A stretch of 64,000 nucleotides of DNA from Pseudomonas sp. CAN1 (GCF_030462585.1 NZ_JASMRU010000007.1:175252-239251), one strand, 5' to 3'; counted from the stretch's first letter, positions 37,785-47,967 are shown. Numbers and translations are program-made. The notes: generated by a model from the letters alone, not told the origin.

Positions 37785-39785
37785 TCAGATGTTGTTCATC
37801 AGGGTGTCGAAGAGTGTCTGCGCGGTCTTGATGACCTGCGCGGACGCCGTGTAGTACTGCTGGAACTTCACCAGGTTGGCCGCCTCTTCATCGAGGTTCA
37901 CCGCCGACAGCGAGTCGCGCGAGCCTTGCGCCTGGGTCAGCACCGCCGCGGTGGCGGTAGCGTCGAGCTTGGCCTGGTTGGCGGTGGCGCCAACGGTTTC
38001 GGTCAGGCTGCTGTAGGCGCCGGTCAGGCTCATGCCGCTGCCACTGCCGGTGCCGCTGCCGACGGTCTTGGCGCTCTGCAGGTCGATCAGCTTCTGCGCG
38101 TTGGTGTTGTCGGCGTCGCCGTTGCTGTTGAAGGCCACGCCGAAGCTGTCGCCCTTGCCCGGATAGCCGCCAATGGTGGTCTGGAAGCTGAACGCCGGCG
38201 TGCCCGGGACGGTGATGCTGATGTCGTTGTTCTGCCCCGGCACGATGTTGCCGGTGCCCAGCGAGTTACCCGCCGAGTCGTAGATGGTGTAGCCCTGGGT
38301 GCCGCCGCTGGCGGCGTCGAACACCAGCTTCACCGGCAGGCCGGCCTTGATCGCGGCGGCCATGGCGGTGCCGTTGCTGGCGTCCAGCTTGGTGGTCAGG
38401 GTGGTGCCGGCGATGGTGCCGCTGCCGGTGTTGCCGGTGGTGGTGCTGGCGACCACCGGCGAGGCGAAGGCCAGGCGGTTGGAGTCGGTCATGCTCACCG
38501 AGATATCGCTGGCCGCGGTGCGAGTCGGGATCACCGTGAAGCGGTCGCCGGCCTGCACGGTGCCGACGCTCTGCTGGCTGATGCTGAAGCCGTCGAATTC
38601 CTTGGGCGGGTTGTCGGTCAGATCGCCCGTGCCCATCACTGTGCCGTCGGAGGAGCGCTTGACGGTGTAGCCGGTGGCCGAGGTGAAGGTCACCTCGTAG
38701 TCACTGGTGGTCAGCGCGCTGCTGTCGGTGATGTTGACGTTGAGGTTGCCGGTACCGGTGTTGTGGGTGTTGGCCAGGCTGCGGTTGCCGATGACGCTGG
38801 CGTCGTTGATGTCCTTGAAGAGCTGCGCACCGAAGTTGCCGTTGAGGTCCAGGCCCTGGCCGAGCTGGCTGTTGAAAGTGTCGGCGAGGACGACGGCCAT
38901 CCGCCCCAGTTCGTTCTGGGTGGTGTCCAGCACGTCGCTGCGGTAGCGCAGCAGGCCGCCCATCTGGCCGCCGGTGACGACCGAGGTGACGTCCATCGAC
39001 GAGTTGCCGGAGGAGCTCAGGCTGAGGCTGAACTGCGACGGATTGTTGGCGCTCGGCCCGGCGGTCAGGGTGGAGGCGTTGCTGCCCACCACCAGCGGCT
39101 GGCCGGAACCCAGGTAGAGGTTGTAGTTGCTGCCCTGCTTGACCACGCTGACGCCGATCATGTCCGACAGCTGCACCACTGCCTGGTCGCGCTTGTCCAG
39201 CAGGTCGTTGGCGCTGGCACCGCCGGCCTGGGCCGCGGTGATCGCCTGGTTGTACTGGGCGATGGTCCGGGCGAGGTCGGTGACCTGGCCGGCCAGGCTG
39301 TCCATCTGCGTGTTGACGTAGCTGTTCTGCGTACCCAGCTGGGTGGAAATGGAGTTGAAGCGCTGCGCCAGGTTGCCCGCCTGGGTCAGCACCAGCTGCC
39401 GCGAGGCGGCATCGGTCGGCGTCGCCGCAGCGGTCTGCAGCGAGGCGAAGAAGTTCTGCATCACCTTGGACAGGCCGGTGGTGCTGTCGGACAGCAGCGA
39501 GTCGATCTGGTTGGTCTGCGCCAGGTAGGTCTGCGCATCGCTGTTCACCGACGTCGCGCCGCGTACCTGGTTGGCCAGGAACTCGCTGTACATGCGCCTC
39601 ACGTCCTGCACGGTGGTACCGGTGCCGACGTAGTACTGCCCCGCGAACTGCGCGGCAGAAGTCCCCTGCACCGACTGCTGGCGGGTATAGCCGGCGACGT
39701 CGACGTTGGTGATGTTGTTGCCGGTGGTGCTCAGCGCCGTCTGCGAGGCGTTGAGTCCGGACAATCCTATGGACAAGAGGCTCAT
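37785..39785 (-). CDS. flgK: Hook-associated protein FlgK (HAP1)
   Basis: FlgK (666 aa) is the first hook-filament junction protein. The rod/hook-type N-terminus MSLLSIGLSGLNASQTALST and NNITNVDVAGYTRQ are diagnostic, and the C-terminus (EEAANLVKFQQYYTASAQVIKTAQTLFDTLM) is the conserved D0 helix. The central region is Ser/Thr/Gly-rich. It lies 35 bases after flgJ and 10 bases before flgL. I saw no separate promoter in the short gap. Confidence 0.97.
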   Translation of the reverse strand: MSLLSIGLSGLNASQTALSTTGNNITNVDVAGYTRQQSVQGTSAAQFAGQYYVGTGTTVQDVRRMYSEFLANQVRGATSVNSDAQTYLAQTNQIDSLLSDSTTGLSKVMQNFFASLQTAAATPTDAASRQLVLTQAGNLAQRFNSISTQLGTQNSYVNTQMDSLAGQVTDLARTIAQYNQAITAAQAGGASANDLLDKRDQAVVQLSDMIGVSVVKQGSNYNLYLGSGQPLVVGSNASTLTAGPSANNPSQFSLSLSSSGNSSMDVTSVVTGGQMGGLLRYRSDVLDTTQNELGRMAVVLADTFNSQLGQGLDLNGNFGAQLFKDINDASVIGNRSLANTHNTGTGNLNVNITDSSALTTSDYEVTFTSATGYTVKRSSDGTVMGTGDLTDNPPKEFDGFSISQQSVGTVQAGDRFTVIPTRTAASDISVSMTDSNRLAFASPVVASTTTGNTGSGTIAGTTLTTKLDASNGTAMAAAIKAGLPVKLVFDAASGGTQGYTIYDSAGNSLGTGNIVPGQNNDISITVPGTPAFSFQTTIGGYPGKGDSFGVAFNSNGDADNTNAQKLIDLQSAKTVGSGTGSGSGMSLTGAYSSLTETVGATANQAKLDATATAAVLTQAQGSRDSLSAVNLDEEAANLVKFQQYYTASAQVIKTAQTLFDTLMNNI

Positions 39786-39820
39786 GGTCGTTCCTTGGCG
39801 CTTTCCACTCTACAAAGGCG

Positions 39821-41068
39821 TCAAAGCGTGCGGGTCGGGCCGTCGGTCATCGCGACGGTCTGGTAGACCTGCATCTGCTTGGCGATCTGGTTGACCTTGC
39901 GCGCGTACTGCGGGTCGGTCGCGTAACCGGCTCGTTGCAACTCCTTCATGAACTGGTCGGGACGCGCGGTGGAATCCAGCGCGCCCTGGTAGCGGTCGTT
40001 GTTCTGCAAAAAGCTGACGTAATCCTGGAAGCTCTGCTCGAAGGAGTTGTAGGCGCGGAACGAGGCCACTTCCTTCACTTGCTTGCCCTGCTCGAATTCG
40101 GTGGTGGTGGCGCGGGCCGAATCGCCCTTCCAGCTCGAACCGGTCTTGATGCCGAACAGGTTGTGGCTGCTGCTGCCGTCGCGCTGGGCGATCATTTTCT
40201 TGCCCCAGCCGGTTTCCAGCGCGGCCTGGGCCACCAGGTAGCGCGGGTCGACGCCGATGCGCTTGGCGGCGCGTTCGGCCATCGGCAGCATGGTGTTGAT
40301 GAAGTCCTCGGCGGAGGCGAACATCGATTTGCCCGGCTTGGTGGAGATGGCCGAGACGTCGACGTCAGCGACCGGCACGGTGGTGTCGATCTGCTGGGTG
40401 TAAGCCTTGCTGCCACGCCAGTCGTTGCTCGCCAGCTGCGCCGGCTGATTGGCGCTGGAAGCCACGGCGTTGCCGTTCTCGGCGCCCGGCACCAAGCCGG
40501 CGGCGATACGCTGGGCGAGCTTGCCCGGCAGCGCGAGGCGGCGCGAGTTCAGCGCCTGGCGGTCGTCGCGGCCGGCTTCGGGCTGCGGCAAGGCCTTGCC
40601 GTTGGCGGCAAACACGCTCGGGGTCTTCTGCCGGTCGGAGGCCGAAGCAACGGCCGCAGCGCTCGGGGCAGCGTCGGTGGCCGCCTGGGCGCCGGTCTGG
40701 GCGAAGGGGTTGTTGCCGGTGTGGCGTACGCCCTGCATCTTCTCCATCTGCTTGACCAGCACGTCGGCCAGGCCGATGCCGTGGCCCTGGGTAGCCAGGG
40801 ACACGGACAGCTGGTGGTCGTACATGTCCTGGTACTGCTTGGCCGCTTCGCTGTTCATCGGGTTGTCCTTGGCGAACACCTCGTTGGCCGAGCGCATCGA
40901 TTTCAGCATCTCGTTCATGAACAGCGACTCGAACTCCTGGGCGACCTTGCGGATGTTGCCCGCGCTGTCGCGGCCCGAACCGGTCTTCATCGCCGACAGG
41001 CGATTGAGGTCGGTATAGGCGCCAGAGTTGGTCGACGAAGTTCCAGCAGAAAGCAGTTTGGCGTCCAC
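39821..41068 (-). CDS. flgJ: Rod-cap and peptidoglycan hydrolase FlgJ
   Basis: FlgJ (415 aa) caps the growing rod and opens the cell wall. The N-terminal rod-scaffold domain (about 25-110) contains KVAQEFESLFMNEMLKSMR. A variable Ala/Gln linker follows. The C-terminal glucosaminidase domain (about 250-400) has the catalytic glutamate in QAALETGWGKK. It lies 10 bases downstream of flgI in the same transcript. Confidence 0.96.
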   Translation of the reverse strand: MDAKLLSAGTSSTNSGAYTDLNRLSAMKTGSGRDSAGNIRKVAQEFESLFMNEMLKSMRSANEVFAKDNPMNSEAAKQYQDMYDHQLSVSLATQGHGIGLADVLVKQMEKMQGVRHTGNNPFAQTGAQAATDAAPSAAAVASASDRQKTPSVFAANGKALPQPEAGRDDRQALNSRRLALPGKLAQRIAAGLVPGAENGNAVASSANQPAQLASNDWRGSKAYTQQIDTTVPVADVDVSAISTKPGKSMFASAEDFINTMLPMAERAAKRIGVDPRYLVAQAALETGWGKKMIAQRDGSSSHNLFGIKTGSSWKGDSARATTTEFEQGKQVKEVASFRAYNSFEQSFQDYVSFLQNNDRYQGALDSTARPDQFMKELQRAGYATDPQYARKVNQIAKQMQVYQTVAMTDGPTRTL

Positions 41069-41078
41069 GTCGTCGTCC

Positions 41079-42224
41079 TCAGATCACGATCAGTTCGGCT
41101 TGGAGCGCGCCGGCCTGTTTCAGGGCTTCGAGGATCGCCATCAGGTCGCTGGGCGCGGCGCCCACCTGGTTAACGGCGCGGACGATTTCATCCAGCGTGG
41201 TGCCGGGGCCGAACTTGAACATCGGCTTGGCTTCCTGGTTGGCGCTCACGTTGGAACGCGGCACCACGGCAGTCTGGCCGTTGGAGAACGGGCCGGGCTG
41301 GCTGACGATGGGGTCTTCGGTGATGGTCACGGTCAGGCTGCCGTGGGTCACGGCGGCCGGCGACACGCGCACGTTCTGGCCGATCACGATGGTACCGGTG
41401 CGCGAGTTGATGATGACCTTGGCCACCGCATCGCCGGACTGCACTTCGAGGTTTTCCAGCACGGACATGTAGTCCACGCGCTGGCTCGGGTCCAGCGGCG
41501 CGCTGACGCGCACCGAGCCGCCGTCCACGGCCTGGGCGACGCCCGGGCCGAGCAGTTCGTTGACGCGGTCGACGATGTGCTTGGCGGTGGTGAAGTCCGG
41601 GCGGTTGAGGTTCAGGGTCAGGGTGTTGCCCTGGTCGAAGCCGCTCGGCACCGCACGCTCGACGGTGGCGCCACCGGGGATGCGGCCGGCCGACGGAACG
41701 TTGACGGTAATCTTGGAACCATCGCGGCCTTCGGCGTCGAAGCCGCCGACCACCAGGTTGCCCTGAGCGATGGCGTAGGTCTGGCCGTCGATACCCTTGA
41801 GCTGGGTCATCAGCAGGCTGCCGCCGCGCAGGCTCTTGGAGTTGCCGATGGAGGACACGGTGATGTCGATGACCTGGCCCGGCTTGGCGAACGGCGGCAG
41901 GTCGGCATGGATGGACACCGCCGCGACGTTCTTCAGCTGCACGTTGCCCGAGCCCGCCGGGACCTTGATGCCGAACTGCGCCAGCATGTTGTTGAAGGTC
42001 TGCACGGTGAACGGCGTCTGGGTGGTCTGGTCGCCCGTGCCGTTGAGGCCGACGACCAGGCCGTAACCGATCAGCTGGTTGTTGCGCACGCCCTGGATGC
42101 TGGCGATGTCCTTGAGCCGCTCAGCCTGAGCATGCGGAATCATCGCCAACGCACAAAACACCACCATCACGTAGGAGCGGACTTTGTCCGCGATCGCTAC
42201 CCACGTTTTTCCAGAGGCCATCAT
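41079..42224 (-). CDS. flgI: Flagellar P-ring protein FlgI, REP-derived signal peptide
   Basis: FlgI (381 aa with this start) forms the periplasmic P ring. The mature part begins [20 protein letters not shown]. The start is unusual. The ATG pair at 42224 follows a GAGGTGAT ribosome site and would give a 34-residue signal peptide whose n-region is encoded by a single REP element. The next ATG (42167) has no ribosome site and leaves only 15 uncharged residues before the AQA cleavage site. It begins 10 bases after the flgH stop. Confidence 0.94.
   Translation of the reverse strand: MMASGKTWVAIADKVRSYVMVVFCALAMIPHAQAERLKDIASIQGVRNNQLIGYGLVVGLNGTGDQTTQTPFTVQTFNNMLAQFGIKVPAGSGNVQLKNVAAVSIHADLPPFAKPGQVIDITVSSIGNSKSLRGGSLLMTQLKGIDGQTYAIAQGNLVVGGFDAEGRDGSKITVNVPSAGRIPGGATVERAVPSGFDQGNTLTLNLNRPDFTTAKHIVDRVNELLGPGVAQAVDGGSVRVSAPLDPSQRVDYMSVLENLEVQSGDAVAKVIINSRTGTIVIGQNVRVSPAAVTHGSLTVTITEDPIVSQPGPFSNGQTAVVPRSNVSANQEAKPMFKFGPGTTLDEIVRAVNQVGAAPSDLMAILEALKQAGALQAELIVI
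42171..42193. repeat. Single REP element inside the flgI signal-peptide coding region
   Basis: GTAGGAGCGGACTTTG and the following bases match the REP arms at 5246-5270 and 5385-5409 with one difference. Read with flgI it encodes IADKVRSY. Confidence 0.8.
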
Positions 42225-42234
42225 CGTCATCACC

Positions 42235-42927
42235 TCAGAACGGGAACAGCGGGCTGAGGAAGAAGCGATCGAACCAGCCCGGCTGGCTCGCATCGGCGAA
42301 CGCACCGGTGCCCGAGTAGGTGATGCGCGCATCGGCCACGCGGGTGGAAGCGACGGTGTTGTCGGTGGCGATGTCGTCGGCGCGGATCAGGCCGGCGATG
42401 CGCACCAGCTCGTTGCCGGTGTTCAGGGTCATCCATTTCTCGCCGCGCACGGCGAGGATGCCGTTGGGCATGACGTCGGCCACGGTGACGGTGATCGAGC
42501 CGGTCAGGCTGTTGCTCTGCCCGGCCTGGCTGTCGCCCTTGGCATCGCGAGAGCCGCCGTATTCGGCGGAGAGGCTGAGGTCGCCACCACCCACCGGGTT
42601 GTTGGTGGTCAGGCCGCTGCCGAACATCGAGGTCAGGCCCATCTTGGTCTTGCTGTCCTTGGAGATGTCCGAGCTGGCCTTCTTGCTGGCCTGGGTCTTC
42701 TCGTTGAGGGTGATGGTGATGATGTCACCCACACGGAAGGCCTTGCGGTCGCCGTAGAGGTTGTTCTCGAAGCCGGCCTGGTAGATCGACCCGTTGTTCT
42801 GGGCGGCCGGCGCGGGAGTGCGCGGCAGCACCGGAGCGTAATAGGGATCGTCCGGCTTGGGCGGCGGGCTCACGCACCCTGCCAACGCGGCGATGGCCAG
42901 CAGCGGAAGGAGGTGGGAACGGTTCAT
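42235..42927 (-). CDS. flgH: Flagellar L-ring lipoprotein FlgH
   Basis: FlgH (230 aa) forms the outer-membrane L ring. A short signal peptide ends in a lipobox (LAALAGC pattern, ALAGC at about 14-18), and the cysteine is lipidated. The family motif [20 protein letters not shown] is present, and the C-terminus ends in FLSPLFPF. It lies 41 bases after flgG and 10 bases before flgI. Confidence 0.96.
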   Translation of the reverse strand: MNRSHLLPLLAIAALAGCVSPPPKPDDPYYAPVLPRTPAPAAQNNGSIYQAGFENNLYGDRKAFRVGDIITITLNEKTQASKKASSDISKDSKTKMGLTSMFGSGLTTNNPVGGGDLSLSAEYGGSRDAKGDSQAGQSNSLTGSITVTVADVMPNGILAVRGEKWMTLNTGNELVRIAGLIRADDIATDNTVASTRVADARITYSGTGAFADASQPGWFDRFFLSPLFPF

Positions 42928-42968
42928 CTACAGCTACCTCTCGGGGAGAGCGACTACGGGATCAGGAC

Positions 42969-43754
<786 letters not shown>

Positions 43755-43810
43755 GTCGTTCTCCTCGGGCGCCGGTTTCGTGGCGCCTCGAACGGTTAAT
43801 CAGAATTCAA

Positions 43811-44554
43811 TCAGCTGAATTGCAAAACACGCGCCATCGCCTGGGAATCATCCTCGGCGGTCTTCATCATCTTCACGTGCAGCTCGAACTGGCGAGACAG
43901 CGCCAGGATCGAGGTCATCTCGTCGACGGCATTCACGTTGCTGGCTTCCAGCACCCCGGACTGCACGCTGGCGTTGGCGTCGACCTGCGGCGCAGGCGCA
44001 CCGGACTTCATGCGGATCAGGCCATCGGCGCCTTTCTCCAGCTGCTTGGCATCGGGGGTGACCAGCTTGATGCGGTCGACGGTGGCCAGCGCGTTGGGCT
44101 GGTTGCCCTGACCGCGGATGGTGATGGTGCCGTCCTCGCCGATCTCGATCTTCTCTTCCGGCGGCACGGCAATCGGCCCGCCATTGCCCAGTACCGGCAT
44201 GCCGTCGCCGGTGCGCAGCTGGCCGAGGGCGTCGATTTCCAGGCTGCCGGTGCGCACGTAGGCTTCGCCGCCATCGGGGGCCTGCACGGCGATCCAGGCG
44301 TCGCCCTTGGCGGCAACGTCGAGGTCACGGCCGGTTTCCTGCAGGGCGCCGGCGCTGAAGTCGGTGGCCGGGCGTTCGCTCATGGCGAAGACGCGCGCCG
44401 GAAAGCTGTCACCAAACACCGGCATCGCCCGCGCCTGTTCGAGGTCGCGACGGAAACCGGTGGTGGAAATGTTCGCCAGGTTGTTGGCGTGAGCCTGCAT
44501 GGCCTTCGTGTTCTGGCTCGCGCCGCTCATGGCGACATACAGCATTCTGTCCAA
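43811..44554 (-). CDS. flgF: Proximal rod protein FlgF
   Basis: FlgF (247 aa) forms part of the proximal rod. It starts MDRMLYVAMSGASQNTKAMQ, carries NNLANISTTGFRRDLEQAR, and ends with the SRQFELHVKMMKTAEDD helix. It is the first gene after an exact sigma-54 promoter, defining a flgF-G-H-I-J-K-L unit. Confidence 0.96.
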   Translation of the reverse strand: MDRMLYVAMSGASQNTKAMQAHANNLANISTTGFRRDLEQARAMPVFGDSFPARVFAMSERPATDFSAGALQETGRDLDVAAKGDAWIAVQAPDGGEAYVRTGSLEIDALGQLRTGDGMPVLGNGGPIAVPPEEKIEIGEDGTITIRGQGNQPNALATVDRIKLVTPDAKQLEKGADGLIRMKSGAPAPQVDANASVQSGVLEASNVNAVDEMTSILALSRQFELHVKMMKTAEDDSQAMARVLQFS

Positions 44555-44604
44555 GGCAATCCTCCAGTGCCGGGTCGGATTCCCGGCGGTGCTGGAGGGT
44601 ACTC

Positions 44605-44620
44605 AGCAAGGGCTGTGCCA
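44605..44620 (-). promoter_or_regulatory. Sigma-54 promoter of flgFGHIJKL
   Basis: The minus strand reads TGGCAC-AGCCC-TTGCT, a full consensus -24/-12 element about 51 bases before flgF. Confidence 0.92.
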
Positions 44621-44660
44621 GATTGCGAAAAACTACTTCAAGATATTGATATTACTGGGA

Positions 44661-44691
44661 ATATCAAAAAAGAAAGGCTCCCGAAGGAGCC
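44661..44691 (-). terminator. Intrinsic terminator with UUCG tetraloop after flgE
   Basis: The minus strand reads GGCTCC-TTCG-GGAGCC followed by TTTCTTTTTTG. A second hairpin (GCAGGCGGC with an 8-base loop, 44702-44727) precedes it. This isolates flgBCDE from the flgF promoter just downstream. Confidence 0.92.
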
Positions 44692-44771
44692 TCGATGGCC
44701 GGCAGGCGGCGACTAACTGCCGCCTGCGGCAAGGGGATTTGCCGGTGGAGAGTGCCGGTGACTGGCCGTCA

Positions 44772-46079
44772 TCAACGCAGGTTGATGATGGTGTCGGAGA
44801 TGGTGCTTTCGGTCTGTACGGTCTTGGCGTTCGCCTGGTAGTTGCGCTGCGCCACGATCAGGTTCACCAGCTGCGCGGTGAGGTCGACGTTGGATTCCTC
44901 CAGCGTGCCCGAACCCACCGAGCCCAGGGTGCCGGAAGTCGGCGTGCCGATCACCGCCTCGCCCGAGGCCAGCGACTGCTTCCAGCCGGTGTTGCCCACC
45001 GGGGTCAGACCCTGGGTATTGGCGAAGTTGGCCAGCACCACCTGGCCGATCACCTTGGACTGGCCGTTGGTGTAGGTGGCGTACATCTGGCCATCCTGGG
45101 CGAACGACAGGCCGGACATCTGGCCGGTGGCGTAGCCATCCTGGGTCACCGCGGTGACGGCGAAGGCGCCGTTGGTCTGGGTGGTCTTGGTCAGGTCGAT
45201 GCTGATGCCGCCAGTGGCGCCCGCCGCGCCGTTGGCACCCCAGGTCACCGGGCTGGTGGTGGAGTCGGTGACGGCGGCCGGAGTCCAGCCGGTCAGGGTC
45301 ATGGTCTTGTCGGCGTTGACGGTCATGCCGGTGGAGGTGATGCCCGTCAGCTGGCCGGCGCTGTTGAAGGTGATGTCGCTGCTCAGCGGCGTGGTGCTGG
45401 TCGGGGTCTGCGGGTTACGCCCGTCCACCAGGGTGTACATGCTCCAGTTGTTGCTGCTGTCCTTGACGAAGTAGTTCGTCATGGTGTGCGAGTTGCCCTG
45501 GGAGTCGTAGATATCCACGGAAGTCGACCAGTTGTAGCTGTCCGAATCGGTGGCATCGAACGGTGTGGTCTTGGGCGTGGTGGCGTTGGAGTTCAGGCTC
45601 AGGGTCGAGGTGATCGACGAGGTCGGGCTCGGCGGCTGGTTGGCGGTGTCGACCTTGAGGTCGCTGATCACGCCGTTGACGATGGCGCCGTTGGCGTTGA
45701 CGCCATAACCCTGCAGGCGATTGCCCGAGCCGTCGACGATGAAGCCGTTGGCGTCGGTATTGAAGGTGCCGTTGCGGGTGTAGACGCGGCTGCCGTTGTC
45801 GCTGGTCATGAAGAAGCCGTTGCCGCTCACCGCCAGGTCCAGGCTGCGCCCGGTGGTGGTCAGGTTGCCCTGGGTGAACTGCTGCGAGACGGCCTGGGTG
45901 ACCACGCCGTTACCCACGGCGATGCGGCCGCTGCCGAGCATCGAGGAGGCATAGAGGTCGGCGAACTCGGTGCGCGACGACTTGAAGCCGGTGGTGCCGA
46001 CGTTGGCGATGTTGTTGCCGGTGACGTTCAGGTCCATCGACGCGGCGTTGAGTCCACTCAGGGCGGTATTGAAAGACAT
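44772..46079 (-). CDS. flgE: Flagellar hook protein FlgE
   Basis: FlgE (435 aa) is the hook subunit. The N-terminal MSFNTALSGLNAASMDLNVT with NNIANVGTTGFKSSRTEFAD and the C-terminal LTAQLVNLIVAQRNYQANAK are diagnostic. The central domains are Ser/Thr/Asn-rich as usual. It is the last gene of the flgB-C-D-E unit, followed by a strong terminator. Confidence 0.97.
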   Translation of the reverse strand: MSFNTALSGLNAASMDLNVTGNNIANVGTTGFKSSRTEFADLYASSMLGSGRIAVGNGVVTQAVSQQFTQGNLTTTGRSLDLAVSGNGFFMTSDNGSRVYTRNGTFNTDANGFIVDGSGNRLQGYGVNANGAIVNGVISDLKVDTANQPPSPTSSITSTLSLNSNATTPKTTPFDATDSDSYNWSTSVDIYDSQGNSHTMTNYFVKDSSNNWSMYTLVDGRNPQTPTSTTPLSSDITFNSAGQLTGITSTGMTVNADKTMTLTGWTPAAVTDSTTSPVTWGANGAAGATGGISIDLTKTTQTNGAFAVTAVTQDGYATGQMSGLSFAQDGQMYATYTNGQSKVIGQVVLANFANTQGLTPVGNTGWKQSLASGEAVIGTPTSGTLGSVGSGTLEESNVDLTAQLVNLIVAQRNYQANAKTVQTESTISDTIINLR

Positions 46080-46106
46080 GTGTTGCTCCTGTGCCGAAAC
46101 GCGGCG

Positions 46107-46805
46107 TTATTTTCCGATGGTCTGAATGCTGGAGGCGGAAACGGCGCCGATGCCAGCCAGGTTCAGGGACATTTCCCCGCCGTTCTGGCCCAGCGTGACG
46201 CTGTTGACCGTGGCCGGCAGGTAGGTGGTCAGCGCGGTACTGGTGCCATCCAGGGTGGCGCTGGCCTTGACGGTGTAGGTGCCGGCTTCCACCAGCTCGC
46301 CGCTATCGTCCTTCCCATCCCAGGTGAAATCGATGTTGCCGGCCTTCTGGGTACCCATGTCGACGGTGCGTACCAGGTCGCCCGAGTCGTCGTAGATCTT
46401 CAGGGTCACGCCGTCGCCCTTGGACGGCATCACCAGCGAACCCTTGACCCCGGCGGTGGGGTCGTCGACCTGCACCTTGCTGGAGTTGACGATCACCGAG
46501 CGGCCGACCAGCGACGAGGCCTGCAGGGCCTGCGAGGACTGGAACGACGAATAGAAGGTGCCCAGGGTGGTGTCCAGGTTCTGCATGCTTTCCAGGCTGC
46601 TGAACTGCGCCAGCTGCGAGACGAACTGGGTGTTGTCCTGCGGATCCAGCGGGTTCTGGTTGTTCAGCTGGGTGACCAGCAGCTGCAGGAACGAATCCTT
46701 GCCCAGCGCGCTGGTGCCGGTATCGGTGCTCGAAGAGCTCTTCTGTCCCGAGTTGAGGGACGAGAGGACCGAGCTGGAGGTGCTGTTATCGGTATTGATG
46801 CTCAT
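46107..46805 (-). CDS. flgD: Hook-cap scaffold protein FlgD
   Basis: FlgD (232 aa) caps the hook during assembly. The conserved N-terminal segment LGKDSFLQLLVTQLNNQNPL is followed by DNTQFVSQLAQFSSLESMQN. The FlgD-Ig/Tudor-like part lies at about 85-225 and contains FTWDGKDDSGELVEAGTY. It lies 16 bases downstream of flgC and 27 bases upstream of flgE. Confidence 0.97.
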   Translation of the reverse strand: MSINTDNSTSSSVLSSLNSGQKSSSSTDTGTSALGKDSFLQLLVTQLNNQNPLDPQDNTQFVSQLAQFSSLESMQNLDTTLGTFYSSFQSSQALQASSLVGRSVIVNSSKVQVDDPTAGVKGSLVMPSKGDGVTLKIYDDSGDLVRTVDMGTQKAGNIDFTWDGKDDSGELVEAGTYTVKASATLDGTSTALTTYLPATVNSVTLGQNGGEMSLNLAGIGAVSASSIQTIGK

Positions 46806-46821
46806 GGGGCGTCCTCTGCTC

Positions 46822-47265
46822 TTACTGACCCAGGGTCAGGACCTTCTGCATCATCTGCTTGGCGGTGTTCATCATTTCCGCGTTGCTCTGGAAGGAGCGG
46901 CTGGCGGAGATCATGTCGGCCATCTCCTCCACCACGTTGACGTTGGGGTAGTAGACGTAGCCGTCCTTGTCAGCGGCCGGGTGGTTCGGCTCGTAGCGCG
47001 GCACCAGCGGGCTCTGGTCCTCGACCACGCCGAGCACCTGCACGCCGGAGCCAGCCTGGTCGGTCTCGCCGAACAGCGAACCCTGGCTGCCGCCCTGGGC
47101 CTGGTCGAGCATGGTGGCGAACACCGGGTGACGGGCGCGGTAGGTCTGGTCGATGCTCGAGGAGACGCTCTCGGCGTTGGCGATGTTCGACGCGGTGGTG
47201 TTCAGACGGGTGGTCTGGGCACTCATGCCGGTGCCGGCGATGTTGAAGACACTGGAAAGCGACAT
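46822..47265 (-). CDS. flgC: Proximal rod protein FlgC
   Basis: FlgC (147 aa) builds the proximal rod. It begins MSLSSVFNIAGTGMSAQTTR, carries SNIANAESVSSS, and ends with VEEMADMISASRSFQSNAEM. It starts 5 bases after the flgB stop. Confidence 0.96.
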   Translation of the reverse strand: MSLSSVFNIAGTGMSAQTTRLNTTASNIANAESVSSSIDQTYRARHPVFATMLDQAQGGSQGSLFGETDQAGSGVQVLGVVEDQSPLVPRYEPNHPAADKDGYVYYPNVNVVEEMADMISASRSFQSNAEMMNTAKQMMQKVLTLGQ

Positions 47266-47270
47266 GGCGA

Positions 47271-47678
47271 TTACTCCCCGCGCAGGGCGTTCATCAGCCC
47301 TTTGAACTTGCTGTTGAGGAAGGTAAAGGAGGCCTGGAATTTCACCGAGTTCTCGGCGTAGTTGGCCTGCTCGATCTGCTCGTCGACGGTGTTCTGGTCG
47401 ACCGAGGGCTGGTTCGGGATGCGGTACTTCAGCGACTCGTCACCGAAGCTGACGCCGTCCGCGGCAATGTGATGCGCGTTGGTCAGGGTGGTGCTGAAGG
47501 TGCCGTTCTTCACCTTGTCCGACTGGGCAGCCAGCACCGAAGCGAAGTCCAGGTCACGCGCCTTGTAGTTCGGCGTGTCGGCGTTGGCCAGGTTGCTGGC
47601 CAGCACCTCAGCGCGCTGGGAGCGGAAGCTCAGTGCTTGCTGGTGGATGCCGAGGGCTTTGTCGAAGCTGATGCTCAT
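47271..47678 (-). CDS. flgB: Proximal rod protein FlgB
   Basis: FlgB (135 aa) is the innermost rod subunit. The conserved part is SNLANADTPNYKARDLDF, and the C-terminus contains QANYAENSVKFQASFTFLN. I choose the ATG at 47678 (start MSISFDKALGIHQ); a GTG two codons earlier is possible. It is the first gene of flgBCDE, with an exact sigma-54 promoter about 42 bases upstream. Confidence 0.95.
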   Translation of the reverse strand: MSISFDKALGIHQQALSFRSQRAEVLASNLANADTPNYKARDLDFASVLAAQSDKVKNGTFSTTLTNAHHIAADGVSFGDESLKYRIPNQPSVDQNTVDEQIEQANYAENSVKFQASFTFLNSKFKGLMNALRGE

Positions 47679-47719
47679 GGTCACGAACCTGTTTGCCGGT
47701 GTGGGCTTGCCAACACTTC

Positions 47720-47735
47720 AGCAAGGTGCGTGCCA
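47720..47735 (-). promoter_or_regulatory. Sigma-54 promoter of flgBCDE
   Basis: The minus strand reads TGGCAC-GCACC-TTGCT, a full consensus -24/-12 element. Confidence 0.92.
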
Positions 47736-47780
47736 GATTTGCATTTCCTTGTGGATCAAGGGCTTGAAGGGATGCAGGGA

Positions 47781-47882
47781 GCGGCAAGGGGCGGCAAACA
47801 GCGGCAAAGCGGCAACCCCTTTCCTTGCCGCCCGAGGCAAGGCGGCAAGCCTGCCGCTGCGCTTTGCCGCCTCTTTTGCCGC
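47781..47882. repeat. Cluster of GCGGCAA heptamers upstream of the flgB promoter
   Basis: Five direct copies (47781, 47791, 47801, 47809, 47842) and three inverted copies (TTGCCGC at 47825, 47864, 47876) lie within about 100 bases. Together with the adjoining REP pair it fills most of the gap between flgB and cheR (47679-48127), in which I see no gene. Confidence 0.7.
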
Positions 47883-47893
47883 CCTGCGAATTG

Positions 47894-47967
47894 TTCGCGA
47901 GCAAGCTCGCTCCTACGAAAAGCGCTGCGGATTTTGCCTGGGCTGTAGGAGCGAGCTTGCTCGCGAA
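47894..47967. repeat. Paired REP elements (REPIN), arms facing outward
   Basis: TTCGCGAGCAAGCTCGC and following bases (47894-47916) are followed by the reverse complement, starting GTAGGAGCGAGCTTG (47945-47967). The order of the arms is opposite to the pair at 55799-55876. Confidence 0.88.

Noticed and set aside
44499..46940. Plus-strand open frame of 813 codons opposite flgE/flgD
   Set aside because: Shadow of flgE and flgD codon bias; no domain or start signal.
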